Source: Cliona cf. orientalis (Eukaryota > Porifera > Demospongiae > Clionaida > Clionaidae). From it: a stretch of DNA of 64,000 nt. The notes beneath the pieces are model-generated. The model searched no databases. It was not told the DNA's origin and saw nothing but the letters and a program-made list of their open reading frames with translations. This document shows, one piece after another, positions 9,454 to 37,377 of this stretch. Numbering within the stretch: position 1 is the first letter of the stretch; the number at the start of each line of letters is the position of its first letter. The stretch spans positions 1,550,001-1,614,000 of the forward strand of contig OZ005696.1 in the NCBI GenBank assembly GCA_963930775.1. Direction: 5' to 3'. Made by a program: the position numbers and the translations under genes.

Positions 9454-11850
9454 TTACAATAGAGCATCCCCTGAAGTCTTTCTTGTGCTACATTGGTCGT
9501 TTGATCTTCGCCTCTTCCTAGCTCTTGACATTTCAGAGATATCCTGCTTTCTATTGCCAATCTTTGTCCGAATAATCGGCACCAGCGGTGGGATGAACAT
9601 AAGCAGAATGTATAGAACCATCAACGTGATCAGTGTAAAATATAGAATAGTGTATTTGATGTTTGCATGTGTGCTCTTTTGGAAATAGAGGAAGCAATAG
9701 TACAAAGCAAATCCTATGCCAAATACTGCAGAAAACGAATAGGAAAAAGCTCGAAGCGGAGAATTTACAAAACTGAATGTGTTATTGGGAATGTTCCTCG
9801 TGAGCAATGTTAAAGTCACCAATGCTGTGAGCTCTGCCACCTTGTATGACATTACCACAACTAGCCATGCACTTTCTTGCTTTTCAGAGCGGCATATCCT
9901 GTTAATCACAAGTCCTCGAGCCGAACCTATTTCTACCGCACGGCTGACCATCATCAGCTGTCGTGGATCAACAGCTGTCCAGATCACAGCGACGACAATA
10001 TCCACTGTAACCATAGCAACGAGCATAGTAATTAGGGCAGGGTTGGAAATGAATCTACCAGGATCCAAATAGTGAACGAAAATCCTGTACAACCGCCAAG
10101 TTCGTACCGTTGCAGTCCCAATGACAAGCGTGAAGCCAATTGGGAAGAACCAGACCCACACCATGTGACAGATGGGTCCACTGACATCACCAGGATGTTC
10201 TTTGACATTTAAAAATAAAAACAGCATGCACCCAAAGACCAGGAGATACGCACCAGTGAAAGCAAAGTGAGTAAGATTTGGACTAGAGGCCTTGACGAAT
10301 TTTGAGTCTCTGTACAGCACTGTGAGAACATGGAGAAATAAGGTAACAAAGAATAAAAGGAACAGTAAAACTGCAAAGAAAGAGATCAGACCTGGGTTCA
10401 CAAGAGCCACTGATCTGAAAGTGTCTGAAATCGCATCAAGCATGGTACTACTGTTAAGTGGCACATACATTTCTTCCCCGTTGACTAACTGATAGAGATA
10501 GACTGGTCGATCATTGTAGCCTGTGCTTCTATTGAAGCTGATAGGACCAGACATACCTTCAAATGCAAAATCACTGGCATAGAATTCTTCCAAAGTTGAG
10601 TTTGCCATAGCTTTGTTGCCATATTGAAAACACGATGACCTAGTGAAACACTTTTGTTGGTAGTTATTGAAAAACTCACTATCTTTAACTATCAATCGAT
10701 GCAGCACGTGTGCCCAAGCCCAAACAGCATCATAAAAATAGTATGCCCAGTACGTTTGTGTAGTATCAGTAGAATTTTCATACAAATTTAAAAACTTACA
10801 GAATGAAATGTTACCCACATTTGGTTTCACTTCATTTGTGTCACTGGTTTCCAGTTGATAACTCATCAAAAAAGCCTTGTTTAAAGAGACATGGAGCATT
10901 TCTTTAAGCAGACAGTGGTAGTCCTCATTGTTGTACCTAAAGGAATAGGTTTCGTTGTCAGGGAACGTACATGTTTGTGCATTGCAAAAATCTTCTCTTC
11001 TACGACTGATGATTATCCACTGATAGGCAGGATGGAACATTCCCATACGGTAAGCCAAGCACATGATTTTAATCGAATGACTCGGTGCAGTGAAAACAAA
11101 CACGATGCGTGCTAAACTACTCCTGATTCCATCGAGGGGATAGAAACTTGGATAAATTGTTGAATCAAAGAGGACATTCACGTTCGTTTCCTTCAATGAT
11201 TTCACAAATAGCTCTCTTGTTGAACGATAGTAGGCACGGTTGCTCTCATAGAGAATGGCAATATTCCGCCAGCCAGTTTTCTTGATAAGCATGAGTGAGA
11301 GGTTTACAAAGGCTTGGTTTGAACCAAGGATACCAATTGAGTTAGGAAAAAGGGTACGATTTTCTAGTAGGTGAGAACCTCCACCATGAAGCTGAACCAA
11401 CTCAATCTCTGGCTGGTTCATCACGTATGCTGCCTGTAATGAAGAGGTTGAACAACCTGGACCTATCATTCCTACCACCCCTGTTCCATTGAACAGTCCA
11501 ATGGTTGTGTTGACAGCTGTAGTGGCAACAATATCACAGCCTCCGTCCACAACAATCAACTCCAGCTTGTGGTAGGGAAGAAGGTCTGTCCTGTTGTTGA
11601 TTTGCTCCTCCGCTAGGAGCATAGCTGGGAGAATATTTGGCCCTTCGGCCCATGAGGGATCGAACTGAGGCAGAGGGTTGGGGAAGGGTAGTGATGTTAA
11701 GAGCCTCAGAGTTTGATTCTCCTCACATTCAGTGTTGTTTATCCATGTGCTGCTGATCTCATGACCACTGACACCCCACAGCTGCAACATCCAAACAACT
11801 GTAGTTGACCACAACCATAGGCCTACACCGAGTTGATATCCATCCTTCAT
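9454..11850 (-). CDS. GABA-B-like class C GPCR, about 798 aa
   Basis: The open frame reaches up to an ATG at 11952. The first 34 residues are polar and not signal-like, so the start is placed at the ATG at 11850, whose product begins MKDGYQLG and runs into a hydrophobic signal peptide. ATG 11859 is an alternative. Then come a Venus-flytrap domain and a 7TM domain (about 483-760) with ASSPNLTHFAF, VRTWRLYRIF and WTAVDPRQL. The tail ends RKTSGDALL. A short Cys-containing insertion (near CFTRSSCFQYGN) in lobe 2 is absent from relatives. About 280 bp of the ligand-domain coding sequence (11335-11620) is nearly identical to 14190-14460 in the next receptor although the rest is much more diverged. 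Confidence 0.9.
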   Translation of the reverse strand: MKDGYQLGVGLWLWSTTVVWMLQLWGVSGHEISSTWINNTECEENQTLRLLTSLPFPNPLPQFDPSWAEGPNILPAMLLAEEQINNRTDLLPYHKLELIVVDGGCDIVATTAVNTTIGLFNGTGVVGMIGPGCSTSSLQAAYVMNQPEIELVQLHGGGSHLLENRTLFPNSIGILGSNQAFVNLSLMLIKKTGWRNIAILYESNRAYYRSTRELFVKSLKETNVNVLFDSTIYPSFYPLDGIRSSLARIVFVFTAPSHSIKIMCLAYRMGMFHPAYQWIIISRRREDFCNAQTCTFPDNETYSFRYNNEDYHCLLKEMLHVSLNKAFLMSYQLETSDTNEVKPNVGNISFCKFLNLYENSTDTTQTYWAYYFYDAVWAWAHVLHRLIVKDSEFFNNYQQKCFTRSSCFQYGNKAMANSTLEEFYASDFAFEGMSGPISFNRSTGYNDRPVYLYQLVNGEEMYVPLNSSTMLDAISDTFRSVALVNPGLISFFAVLLFLLFFVTLFLHVLTVLYRDSKFVKASSPNLTHFAFTGAYLLVFGCMLFLFLNVKEHPGDVSGPICHMVWVWFFPIGFTLVIGTATVRTWRLYRIFVHYLDPGRFISNPALITMLVAMVTVDIVVAVIWTAVDPRQLMMVSRAVEIGSARGLVINRICRSEKQESAWLVVVMSYKVAELTALVTLTLLTRNIPNNTFSFVNSPLRAFSYSFSAVFGIGFALYYCFLYFQKSTHANIKYTILYFTLITLMVLYILLMFIPPLVPIIRTKIGNRKQDISEMSRARKRRRSNDQCSTRKTSGDALL

Positions 11851-12300
11851 GACTGACATTGATGTAGCTATGGACCGGTCTGATGTCAGGTAGAAACTAT
11901 AGTTTTTGTATTGATGATACTTTCCAGTATATGTATGACTCGTATAGCTCACGCTCGGAACCTGAATACATAATCAATATTGTGTATTAAAACAACAGGA
12001 ACAGAAAATCTGCAGTGTCCCAATGTATTGATAAGGTTCCTTAACATAACCTACTATATTTTCATAACTCTGGGCTGTTATTTTTAATATGCCCTTATAA
12101 TAAATAGCTCTCCCTATGTAGCTAATCTGCACATGCGCATGCAGTCTCATTATAGCTATATACACAGCACACGTGTCATGTGCAAGGAATATAGAATACA
12201 AGTAATAACACATAGTATAATAATAAGCTTAGTATTACAGTAAACTAAAAGTAGCTACTAGTTAATAATATATTATAGTGATGGGATTTGTTGAATGGTT
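11851..12300. other. Intergenic, upstream of receptor 9454-11850
   Basis: This AT-rich spacer of about 450 bp contains ACATGCGCATGCAG at about 12131-12144, a motif of the same TGCGCA/GCGCATGC type found upstream of the neighbouring receptors. No convincing gene is seen. Confidence 0.45.
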
Positions 12301-14697
12301 CTAATATATAAGTGCATCTTCTGATGTCTTTCTTTCTCTACTGTTATCACAATTAAACCTTTTCTTCCTTCTTTTTAAGGGCATCAAAAAATCCACGACT
12401 TGTCTTCTTGTATCTCTGTAACTAGTCTTGAATTTGCTCTTGAAAACTGGTACCAATGGTGGGATGAATATAAACATAATGTATAGGAAGATTATCAAGT
12501 TCAAAGTGATGTAGAGAACAGCAAATCTGATATCTACATTCACAATGCTGCTGAAATACTGTACAAAGAAATGCAGTGAAAACCCCACGCAAAAAACCAA
12601 CGAAAAGGCGTATGAAAATATTTGAAGTGTAGTTGTAGCAAATGACTTGTTGGGTATGTGACGAGTTAGCAAACTCAGAAACACCACAGCCACAAGCAGA
12701 GGTACTTTGATTAACATTGTTATGACAATCCATACAATCTCATGATGTACGGAGCGACAGCGCCGAGTGAGAACGACCTCTAAAGCAGAGCCATTTTCTA
12801 CGATTTGCTTCACGTTTATCAACTTTCTTGGATCGATGGCTGTCCACAACACAGCAACGAATACGTCCACAAATACCAACACGATAAGTACGGTAGTGAG
12901 TGCAGTATTAGATATGAAGGGGCCTGGATTCAGGTAGTGTATGAAGATACGATAGAGACGCCATGTCCTCACTGCTACAGTGCCAATGGTGAGAGTAAAG
13001 CTTATTGGGAACAGCCAGACCCACACTGTATGACATATCCGTTCACTAAAGATATTAGAGTGTTCTCTGACGTGTGAAAACAAGAACAACATGCAGGCAA
13101 GGAGAAGCACATAAACGCCGGCAAAAGTGAACTGGGCTAATTTTGGACTGGACGCCTTGACTGACTTTGAGTCTCTATACAGCAATGTAAGCACATGCAG
13201 GGTCACTACAACAAAGAACCATAGAAATTGTAGAGATGCGAAGAAAGCAATCAGTGACGAGCTTGCGATATCAAGTATTGTCTTGAAAGAGTCTGGAATC
13301 GTTTCAAGTGATTCGTTGATTATTACAATCCTGGTTCCATTGTTGAATGCCATGAATATCTCATCTCCGTCAAATATCTGGTACAAGATGGAAGGTCTAG
13401 CGTTGTAGCCATTGCTGGAATTGAATCTGATGGGACCAGACATTCCATTGAACTCGAAATCATCAGCATAGAATTCCTTCAAAATCAAATTTGCCAGCGT
13501 TTTGTTACCGTACCGATGATTATCAAAGATGGCACTATTGTCCACTGTCATTCGATGTAAAACTACAGCCCAAGCCCAAACAGCATCATAAAAATAGTAG
13601 GCCCAGTATGTTTCTGACACATTATGAGTACGGACTCTTTCCTGGTAGAGTTTTTTAAACTGATCAAAGGATAAGTTCACAAATTTGGATTCGGATTGGT
13701 TAACTGGTGTCAATTTGTAGCTCAAGAAAAACATTCTGTTTAAGGAAGCACTCAATACTATATCAGTGGAACAATTGTAAACCTTATTGCCATATTTGTA
13801 TTCTCCATTGTTTGATAGCATAGCAATCTCACTTACAAAATCATCCAGTCTTCGGCTGATGAGCACCCACTGATAGGCAGGGTAGATCATTCCCATATGG
13901 TACGCCAGACACATGATTCTCAATGAGTGGCTAGGTGCAGTGAAGACAAACACGATGCGTGCTAAACTGCTCCTGACACCATCAAGGGGGTAGAATGTAG
14001 GATAAATTGATGAATCAAAGACAATCCTTACCTTCCTCTCCTGCTCGACTCTTTCAACAAACAGCTCCTTTGTTGAGCTGTAGTAGGCACGATTACTTTC
14101 GTAGAGAATAGCAATCCTGCGCCAGCCCTTTTGATCAATCAGTGCTAGTGATAGATCCACAAAAGATCGAGTTGAACCTAAAACACCGATGGAATTAGGA
14201 AAAAGTGTACGATTTTCTAGTAGATAAGAACCTCCACCATGAAGCTGAACCAACTCAATCTCTGGCTGGTTCATCACGTGTGATGCCTGTAATGAAGAGG
14301 TTGAACAACCTGGACCTATCATTCCAATCACCCCTGTTCCATTGAACAGTCCAATGGTTGTGTTGACAGCCGTAGTGGCAACAATATCACAGCCTCCGTC
14401 CACAACAATCAACTCCAGCTTGTGGTAGGGAAGAAGGTCTGTCCTGTTGTTGATTTGCTCCTCCGCCAGTAGCGCCGCCGGGAGAATATTCTGTCCTTCG
14501 TCCCACGAAGGGTTAAATTGGGGGACAGGGTTGGGAAACGGAAGAGAAAGAAGTAATTTTAGTGTCTTATTACTCTGTCCGCAAGTATCAGACGATTGTT
14601 TACCGAGCACGAACGTCCATTGCAGGCTGACAAGGCTCACTACTAATAGCCACAGGCCAAGAACTACGTGGAACTGCCTACCTGAGCTACACTCCAT
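12301..14697 (-). CDS. GABA-B-like class C GPCR, 798 aa
   Basis: The single-exon receptor has a signal peptide (about residues 1-33), a Venus-flytrap domain (about 45-460), a 7TM domain (about 477-752) and a Lys/Arg-rich tail ending RKTSEDALIY. GPGCSTSSLQ, HGGGSYLLENRT, KASSPKLAQFTF, VRTWRLYRIF and WTAIDPRKL are visible. The N-terminal half of the ligand domain carries a patch almost identical in DNA to that of the neighbouring receptor at 9454-11850. The rest of the two proteins differs considerably. This patch suggests gene conversion or selection to keep one lobe alike. The physiological ligand is unknown. Confidence 0.92.
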   Translation of the reverse strand: MECSSGRQFHVVLGLWLLVVSLVSLQWTFVLGKQSSDTCGQSNKTLKLLLSLPFPNPVPQFNPSWDEGQNILPAALLAEEQINNRTDLLPYHKLELIVVDGGCDIVATTAVNTTIGLFNGTGVIGMIGPGCSTSSLQASHVMNQPEIELVQLHGGGSYLLENRTLFPNSIGVLGSTRSFVDLSLALIDQKGWRRIAILYESNRAYYSSTKELFVERVEQERKVRIVFDSSIYPTFYPLDGVRSSLARIVFVFTAPSHSLRIMCLAYHMGMIYPAYQWVLISRRLDDFVSEIAMLSNNGEYKYGNKVYNCSTDIVLSASLNRMFFLSYKLTPVNQSESKFVNLSFDQFKKLYQERVRTHNVSETYWAYYFYDAVWAWAVVLHRMTVDNSAIFDNHRYGNKTLANLILKEFYADDFEFNGMSGPIRFNSSNGYNARPSILYQIFDGDEIFMAFNNGTRIVIINESLETIPDSFKTILDIASSSLIAFFASLQFLWFFVVVTLHVLTLLYRDSKSVKASSPKLAQFTFAGVYVLLLACMLFLFSHVREHSNIFSERICHTVWVWLFPISFTLTIGTVAVRTWRLYRIFIHYLNPGPFISNTALTTVLIVLVFVDVFVAVLWTAIDPRKLINVKQIVENGSALEVVLTRRCRSVHHEIVWIVITMLIKVPLLVAVVFLSLLTRHIPNKSFATTTLQIFSYAFSLVFCVGFSLHFFVQYFSSIVNVDIRFAVLYITLNLIIFLYIMFIFIPPLVPVFKSKFKTSYRDTRRQVVDFLMPLKRRKKRFNCDNSRERKTSEDALIY

Positions 14698-14952
14698 TGT
14701 AACAGTACTCCACCACTTCTGTGATTGTTTATACTGTAGTATTTCAATATAAATTCACAATGCATGGCATCACTTCCGTAATATTATTGCTGTTGCATGA
14801 GCAACACGCATTACTAAATAAACGGAACTGAGGAGGCGTTTGCTTGCATAAATTATTAATTTTTATACTACTGAGCCCACCCACGCATGCTAATTATCGC
14901 TCATAATCAGCTGTGGTTGTATGAATGAATAAATATATAGTCATAATTAATT

Positions 14953-17367
14953 TTAATATGGGACAGCACTTTTTGCTTGATGACATTTGAAACAGACATT
15001 ATGAAGTGACTTAATCTGTTTATGAATTTTGAGTATGGGGTACAGAGGGGGTAGGAAGAGCAATAGACACGAAAACAGCACAGATAGGCTGAGAATAACA
15101 TTCAAGGCTACAAACTGAAGTATGTTGATGTCGATGACAAAGTACAAGAGAAGACCAGTGGTTAGAAATCCAGAGAGCAAGTAGACAAGCAGCATGATAC
15201 TCTGCGTCTGAAAATCCTTATGCGGTATGCTGCGCGTGAAAACGGCCAGCCAGAATGAAAACACCATGAGGGAGACCGGGAAGAGAGAAGAAAGTCCAAA
15301 CCATATGAAGTAGCTATCCTGAAAACATTCGACAGTTATTCTTTTCATCAATATGATTTCCTGTGTGACTCCTTCGCTGTCTAGTACCTTGTGAAAATAC
15401 GGATCAGTTGTATTCTCAGGTCTGAATGGCTCGATAGTTGCAGATAGTATCATCACTACTAGATTTAGTGTGGAGAGTACAAGAACGATGGATAGCAAGA
15501 ACCAGTCAGAGATGAACCTGCCGGGGTTCTTAAAGTGTACGTAAATGCGATAGAGTCTCCATGTGCGAGCACAAATTGGTCCAAATAAAAGGGTCCCCCC
15601 AATCATTGATACTGCATTCAGCACGTGAAAGAGGTGACATTCAGCTGATGCAGATATAATACCACTCAGGCACTCAACTATGAAATTGATAAATCCAGCA
15701 AAAGCAAGACTATAGCAACCAAAGAATGCAATGTGACTTAGTTTTGTGCTTGACGCCTTGACTGACTTCTGGTTGTGATAAATGATAGTCAGAATGTGTA
15801 GAGTCAAAGTCACAATGAAACTCAATACGACGACTGATAAGAAAATCCCCCCTATTGTTAACGAGACTGCAACAATAGTTGATTCTGTTCTGAAAGTTGC
15901 ACTGATAAATTTACCATTCGTTGATGTCAAAACAATTGTATCATTAAGCTTTGCATAGTAGGCAATTAAGTTCATTTGCCTATTAGAATCGATCTGGTAT
16001 ACGTTTACGTTCCTGATAACATAACCAGATGAATGGTTGTACATTATCCTTCCAGACAATCCTTTGAAGTCTTGCTCCAGTAAATTTGCCTTTAAAATAT
16101 CTGCAAGTTCACTGCCGTATACATGACCTGTACTGTTTATCAAATTTGTAGAAGAATTCAAGGCTAGTGCCATTGACCAAACTGCATCAAAGAAAGAAGC
16201 TGCCCAGAAGCTTGTCTGGATTTGCGACAGAGAATTCTTATTGTACTCCGAAATCCTCTCTTTGTATATTTTCAAGAACTCTTCATGTGAAAGTCCAATA
16301 TCTGTTGTACTTTCATCGCTTTCGAGCTGGTAGTGTATGATAAGTGATCCATTTATCACTGTAGCGATATCACTTTCTGTACAAGTGAGAGTCTCGTTCA
16401 CATACTTGAAAGAGAGGGGCTGTATTTCGTCAGTCACTCTAGAAATAATAACGAACTGGTATATCGGATAGAGTATTTCAAGGTGGTGCGCTAGACAGAA
16501 TATTCTGCTGAGAAAATCTGGGCCCACAAACAAGAATATCACTCGAATATTGTCCTGAACTAGAACATCTAGTGGTATGAACGTGTCATAAACTGCCCAA
16601 GAAATGTACGAGAGATTTGCACTCCTCAATTCCTCTTCAAACCTTCGAACTGTCGAGGCATAGTACAGTCTGGATTCATCATAGAGCACACCCACAGGCT
16701 TCCAGTTATTCTGCCTCATGAGTGCTAGTGCTGCTTGCACAAATACTTCGGTAGAATCGAGTGTACCAAAAGAGTAGTTATACGTTGTGCGATTGGTGAG
16801 AAGGAGCGAGCCTGCAATGTGTATCGTAAGTATGGATAATTCCCTTCGTCCAGTTAAGGCAGATATGGTTAAGGCTGAGTTGGAGCAACCTGGCCCTACT
16901 ATACCTAAAGGACTTCTGGCAGGCTCACTGTACAGCACACTCTCAAAGAATGCTTGATTAGCTTTCGACCGGATATTGCAACCGCTATCACCTTGAAGGA
17001 GCTCGAGCGTGTAGCCGCAGAGAAGGGCATCATTCTTGTTGATCAGCTCCACGGCGAGCTGTTCGGAAAGGTAGAGAGTTGGTCCTTCGTCCCAGGATGG
17101 TTGTAAAGCAGCTCTTCCTTCGGGATCGGGGTAGGGAAGCAGCGACAGAATGTAGATCGTACTATTATTGCTTTTACAACTCGAATCCTTCTCGTAGTTT
17201 GTTGTATTTGAAGCAGTCTTTGATGCGCTGACAGTCGCGTTGAACGAACATGTGGTACTATTTGTATCCTCCGATAGACTTCCACAGCTTTGAACTTCCA
17301 CAATGTAGAGGCATGTTAGTATCAGTACCAAATCTGCTAAAAAACATAGCGTAGATTTGAGCCTCAT
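14953..17367 (-). CDS. Diverged GABA-B-like class C GPCR, 804 aa
   Basis: This is the most diverged complete receptor of the array. The signal peptide is followed by a Ser/Thr/Asn-rich segment with several N-glycosylation sequons, then a Venus-flytrap domain and a 7TM domain (about 491-779). It keeps the VGPGCSNS loop, SFGTLDST, KASSTKLSHIAFFG and ARTWRLYRIYVHF. The motif after TM5 is ATIEPF rather than WTxxDP. The extracellular loop before TM6 is longer, and the tail ends without RKTSxDALL. It lies at the end of the array, head-to-head with the HELZ gene, with starts 418 bp apart. The divergence may mean a different ligand or partner subunit, but this is inference. Confidence 0.9.
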   Translation of the reverse strand: MRLKSTLCFLADLVLILTCLYIVEVQSCGSLSEDTNSTTCSFNATVSASKTASNTTNYEKDSSCKSNNSTIYILSLLPYPDPEGRAALQPSWDEGPTLYLSEQLAVELINKNDALLCGYTLELLQGDSGCNIRSKANQAFFESVLYSEPARSPLGIVGPGCSNSALTISALTGRRELSILTIHIAGSLLLTNRTTYNYSFGTLDSTEVFVQAALALMRQNNWKPVGVLYDESRLYYASTVRRFEEELRSANLSYISWAVYDTFIPLDVLVQDNIRVIFLFVGPDFLSRIFCLAHHLEILYPIYQFVIISRVTDEIQPLSFKYVNETLTCTESDIATVINGSLIIHYQLESDESTTDIGLSHEEFLKIYKERISEYNKNSLSQIQTSFWAASFFDAVWSMALALNSSTNLINSTGHVYGSELADILKANLLEQDFKGLSGRIMYNHSSGYVIRNVNVYQIDSNRQMNLIAYYAKLNDTIVLTSTNGKFISATFRTESTIVAVSLTIGGIFLSVVVLSFIVTLTLHILTIIYHNQKSVKASSTKLSHIAFFGCYSLAFAGFINFIVECLSGIISASAECHLFHVLNAVSMIGGTLLFGPICARTWRLYRIYVHFKNPGRFISDWFLLSIVLVLSTLNLVVMILSATIEPFRPENTTDPYFHKVLDSEGVTQEIILMKRITVECFQDSYFIWFGLSSLFPVSLMVFSFWLAVFTRSIPHKDFQTQSIMLLVYLLSGFLTTGLLLYFVIDINILQFVALNVILSLSVLFSCLLLFLPPLYPILKIHKQIKSLHNVCFKCHQAKSAVPY

Positions 17368-17784
17368 ATCCGATGTCTAGTCTAGTCTATCTCGCACCCT
17401 TAGGGCTATCATCTTTTCACTTGAAACATTGCAGCAAAATTGCACTCCGACTCAGCAGTTTATATGAATCGATTGCATGGTTGATTGCCGATATCGCGGT
17501 AAAAAATTTACTAGTCCTGCCCACTTGCACATGCGCAATGTAGACTATTAGCATTATGTATACGCGGGTAAAGGCACGTGACCTGCATGTGTCGCAATAA
17601 TTAAGCACAGCTGACATGACTGGATGGATGCTCTCTTCGTGGTTTTAGAGTGTGGCTCTAGATCATCAGAAGTAAAGTATTAAAATGAGTAGAAAGTCTC
17701 TTCTATTTTTAACGATTTATAGCGGATATATTTGTGACTATCTATTTCATACTTCCTTCTTCTTCAAGAACGTTTTCATCAAAG
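17368..17784. other. Divergent promoter region between a receptor and HELZ
   Basis: This spacer of 417 bp separates the start of the 14953-17367 receptor (minus) from the HELZ start (plus). It contains GCACATGCGCAATG near 17526-17539, which resembles motifs upstream of other receptors. No other features are seen. Confidence 0.5.
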
Positions 17785-36922
<19,138 letters not shown>

Positions 36923-37377
36923 ATATTCATCGATTAATAATAATTATTAAATTGACTCATTTATTAACTTATAGAGAGTAATTAAGTTTAATTTTCATAA
37001 TAATAATTATTAAATATTATTATCATTGCACCACATGTACATTCCTTCCAGTATTGAAATTATTGTTTATACCGGTAATATTATTATGATAATAATTTTA
37101 TTATTACTATTATTATAAGTATTATTTTTGACCAATTACAACCTTGTACATGGCCATGTCTTTTGTACAGATGTCTTTGCACCATCATACTATTTATTAT
37201 AATTTCTTAAAAGTTAAATTCAACAACTGCTACATAATATCTCCCTATCTTGCAAGGAATTCTAATAATCCGAAAGGACGAATCAGCTGTGTAAAATTGA
37301 AATCTGCAAATTCAGCAAAATTTACTGAACTAAGATCCGTTGGGGCAGGCTGGCCTGGTGTGCCCACACTGTGGGAC
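36923..37377. other. Spacer between HELZ and the F-box gene
   Basis: This AT-rich stretch of 455 bp has several AATAAT runs that may include the HELZ poly(A) signal, and it must hold the promoter of the downstream gene. An upstream in-frame ATG at 37144 exists, but the extension is low complexity and not convincing as protein. Confidence 0.5.

Noticed and set aside
11851-11952. Upstream start of the 9454 receptor at 11952
   Set aside because: The added residues are polar and lie before a good signal peptide; paralogs start at the signal peptide.
37144-37377. Upstream start of the RRM/F-box protein at 37144
   Set aside because: The extension has no domain features and looks like untranslated sequence; 37378 is close to the RRM, though not proven.
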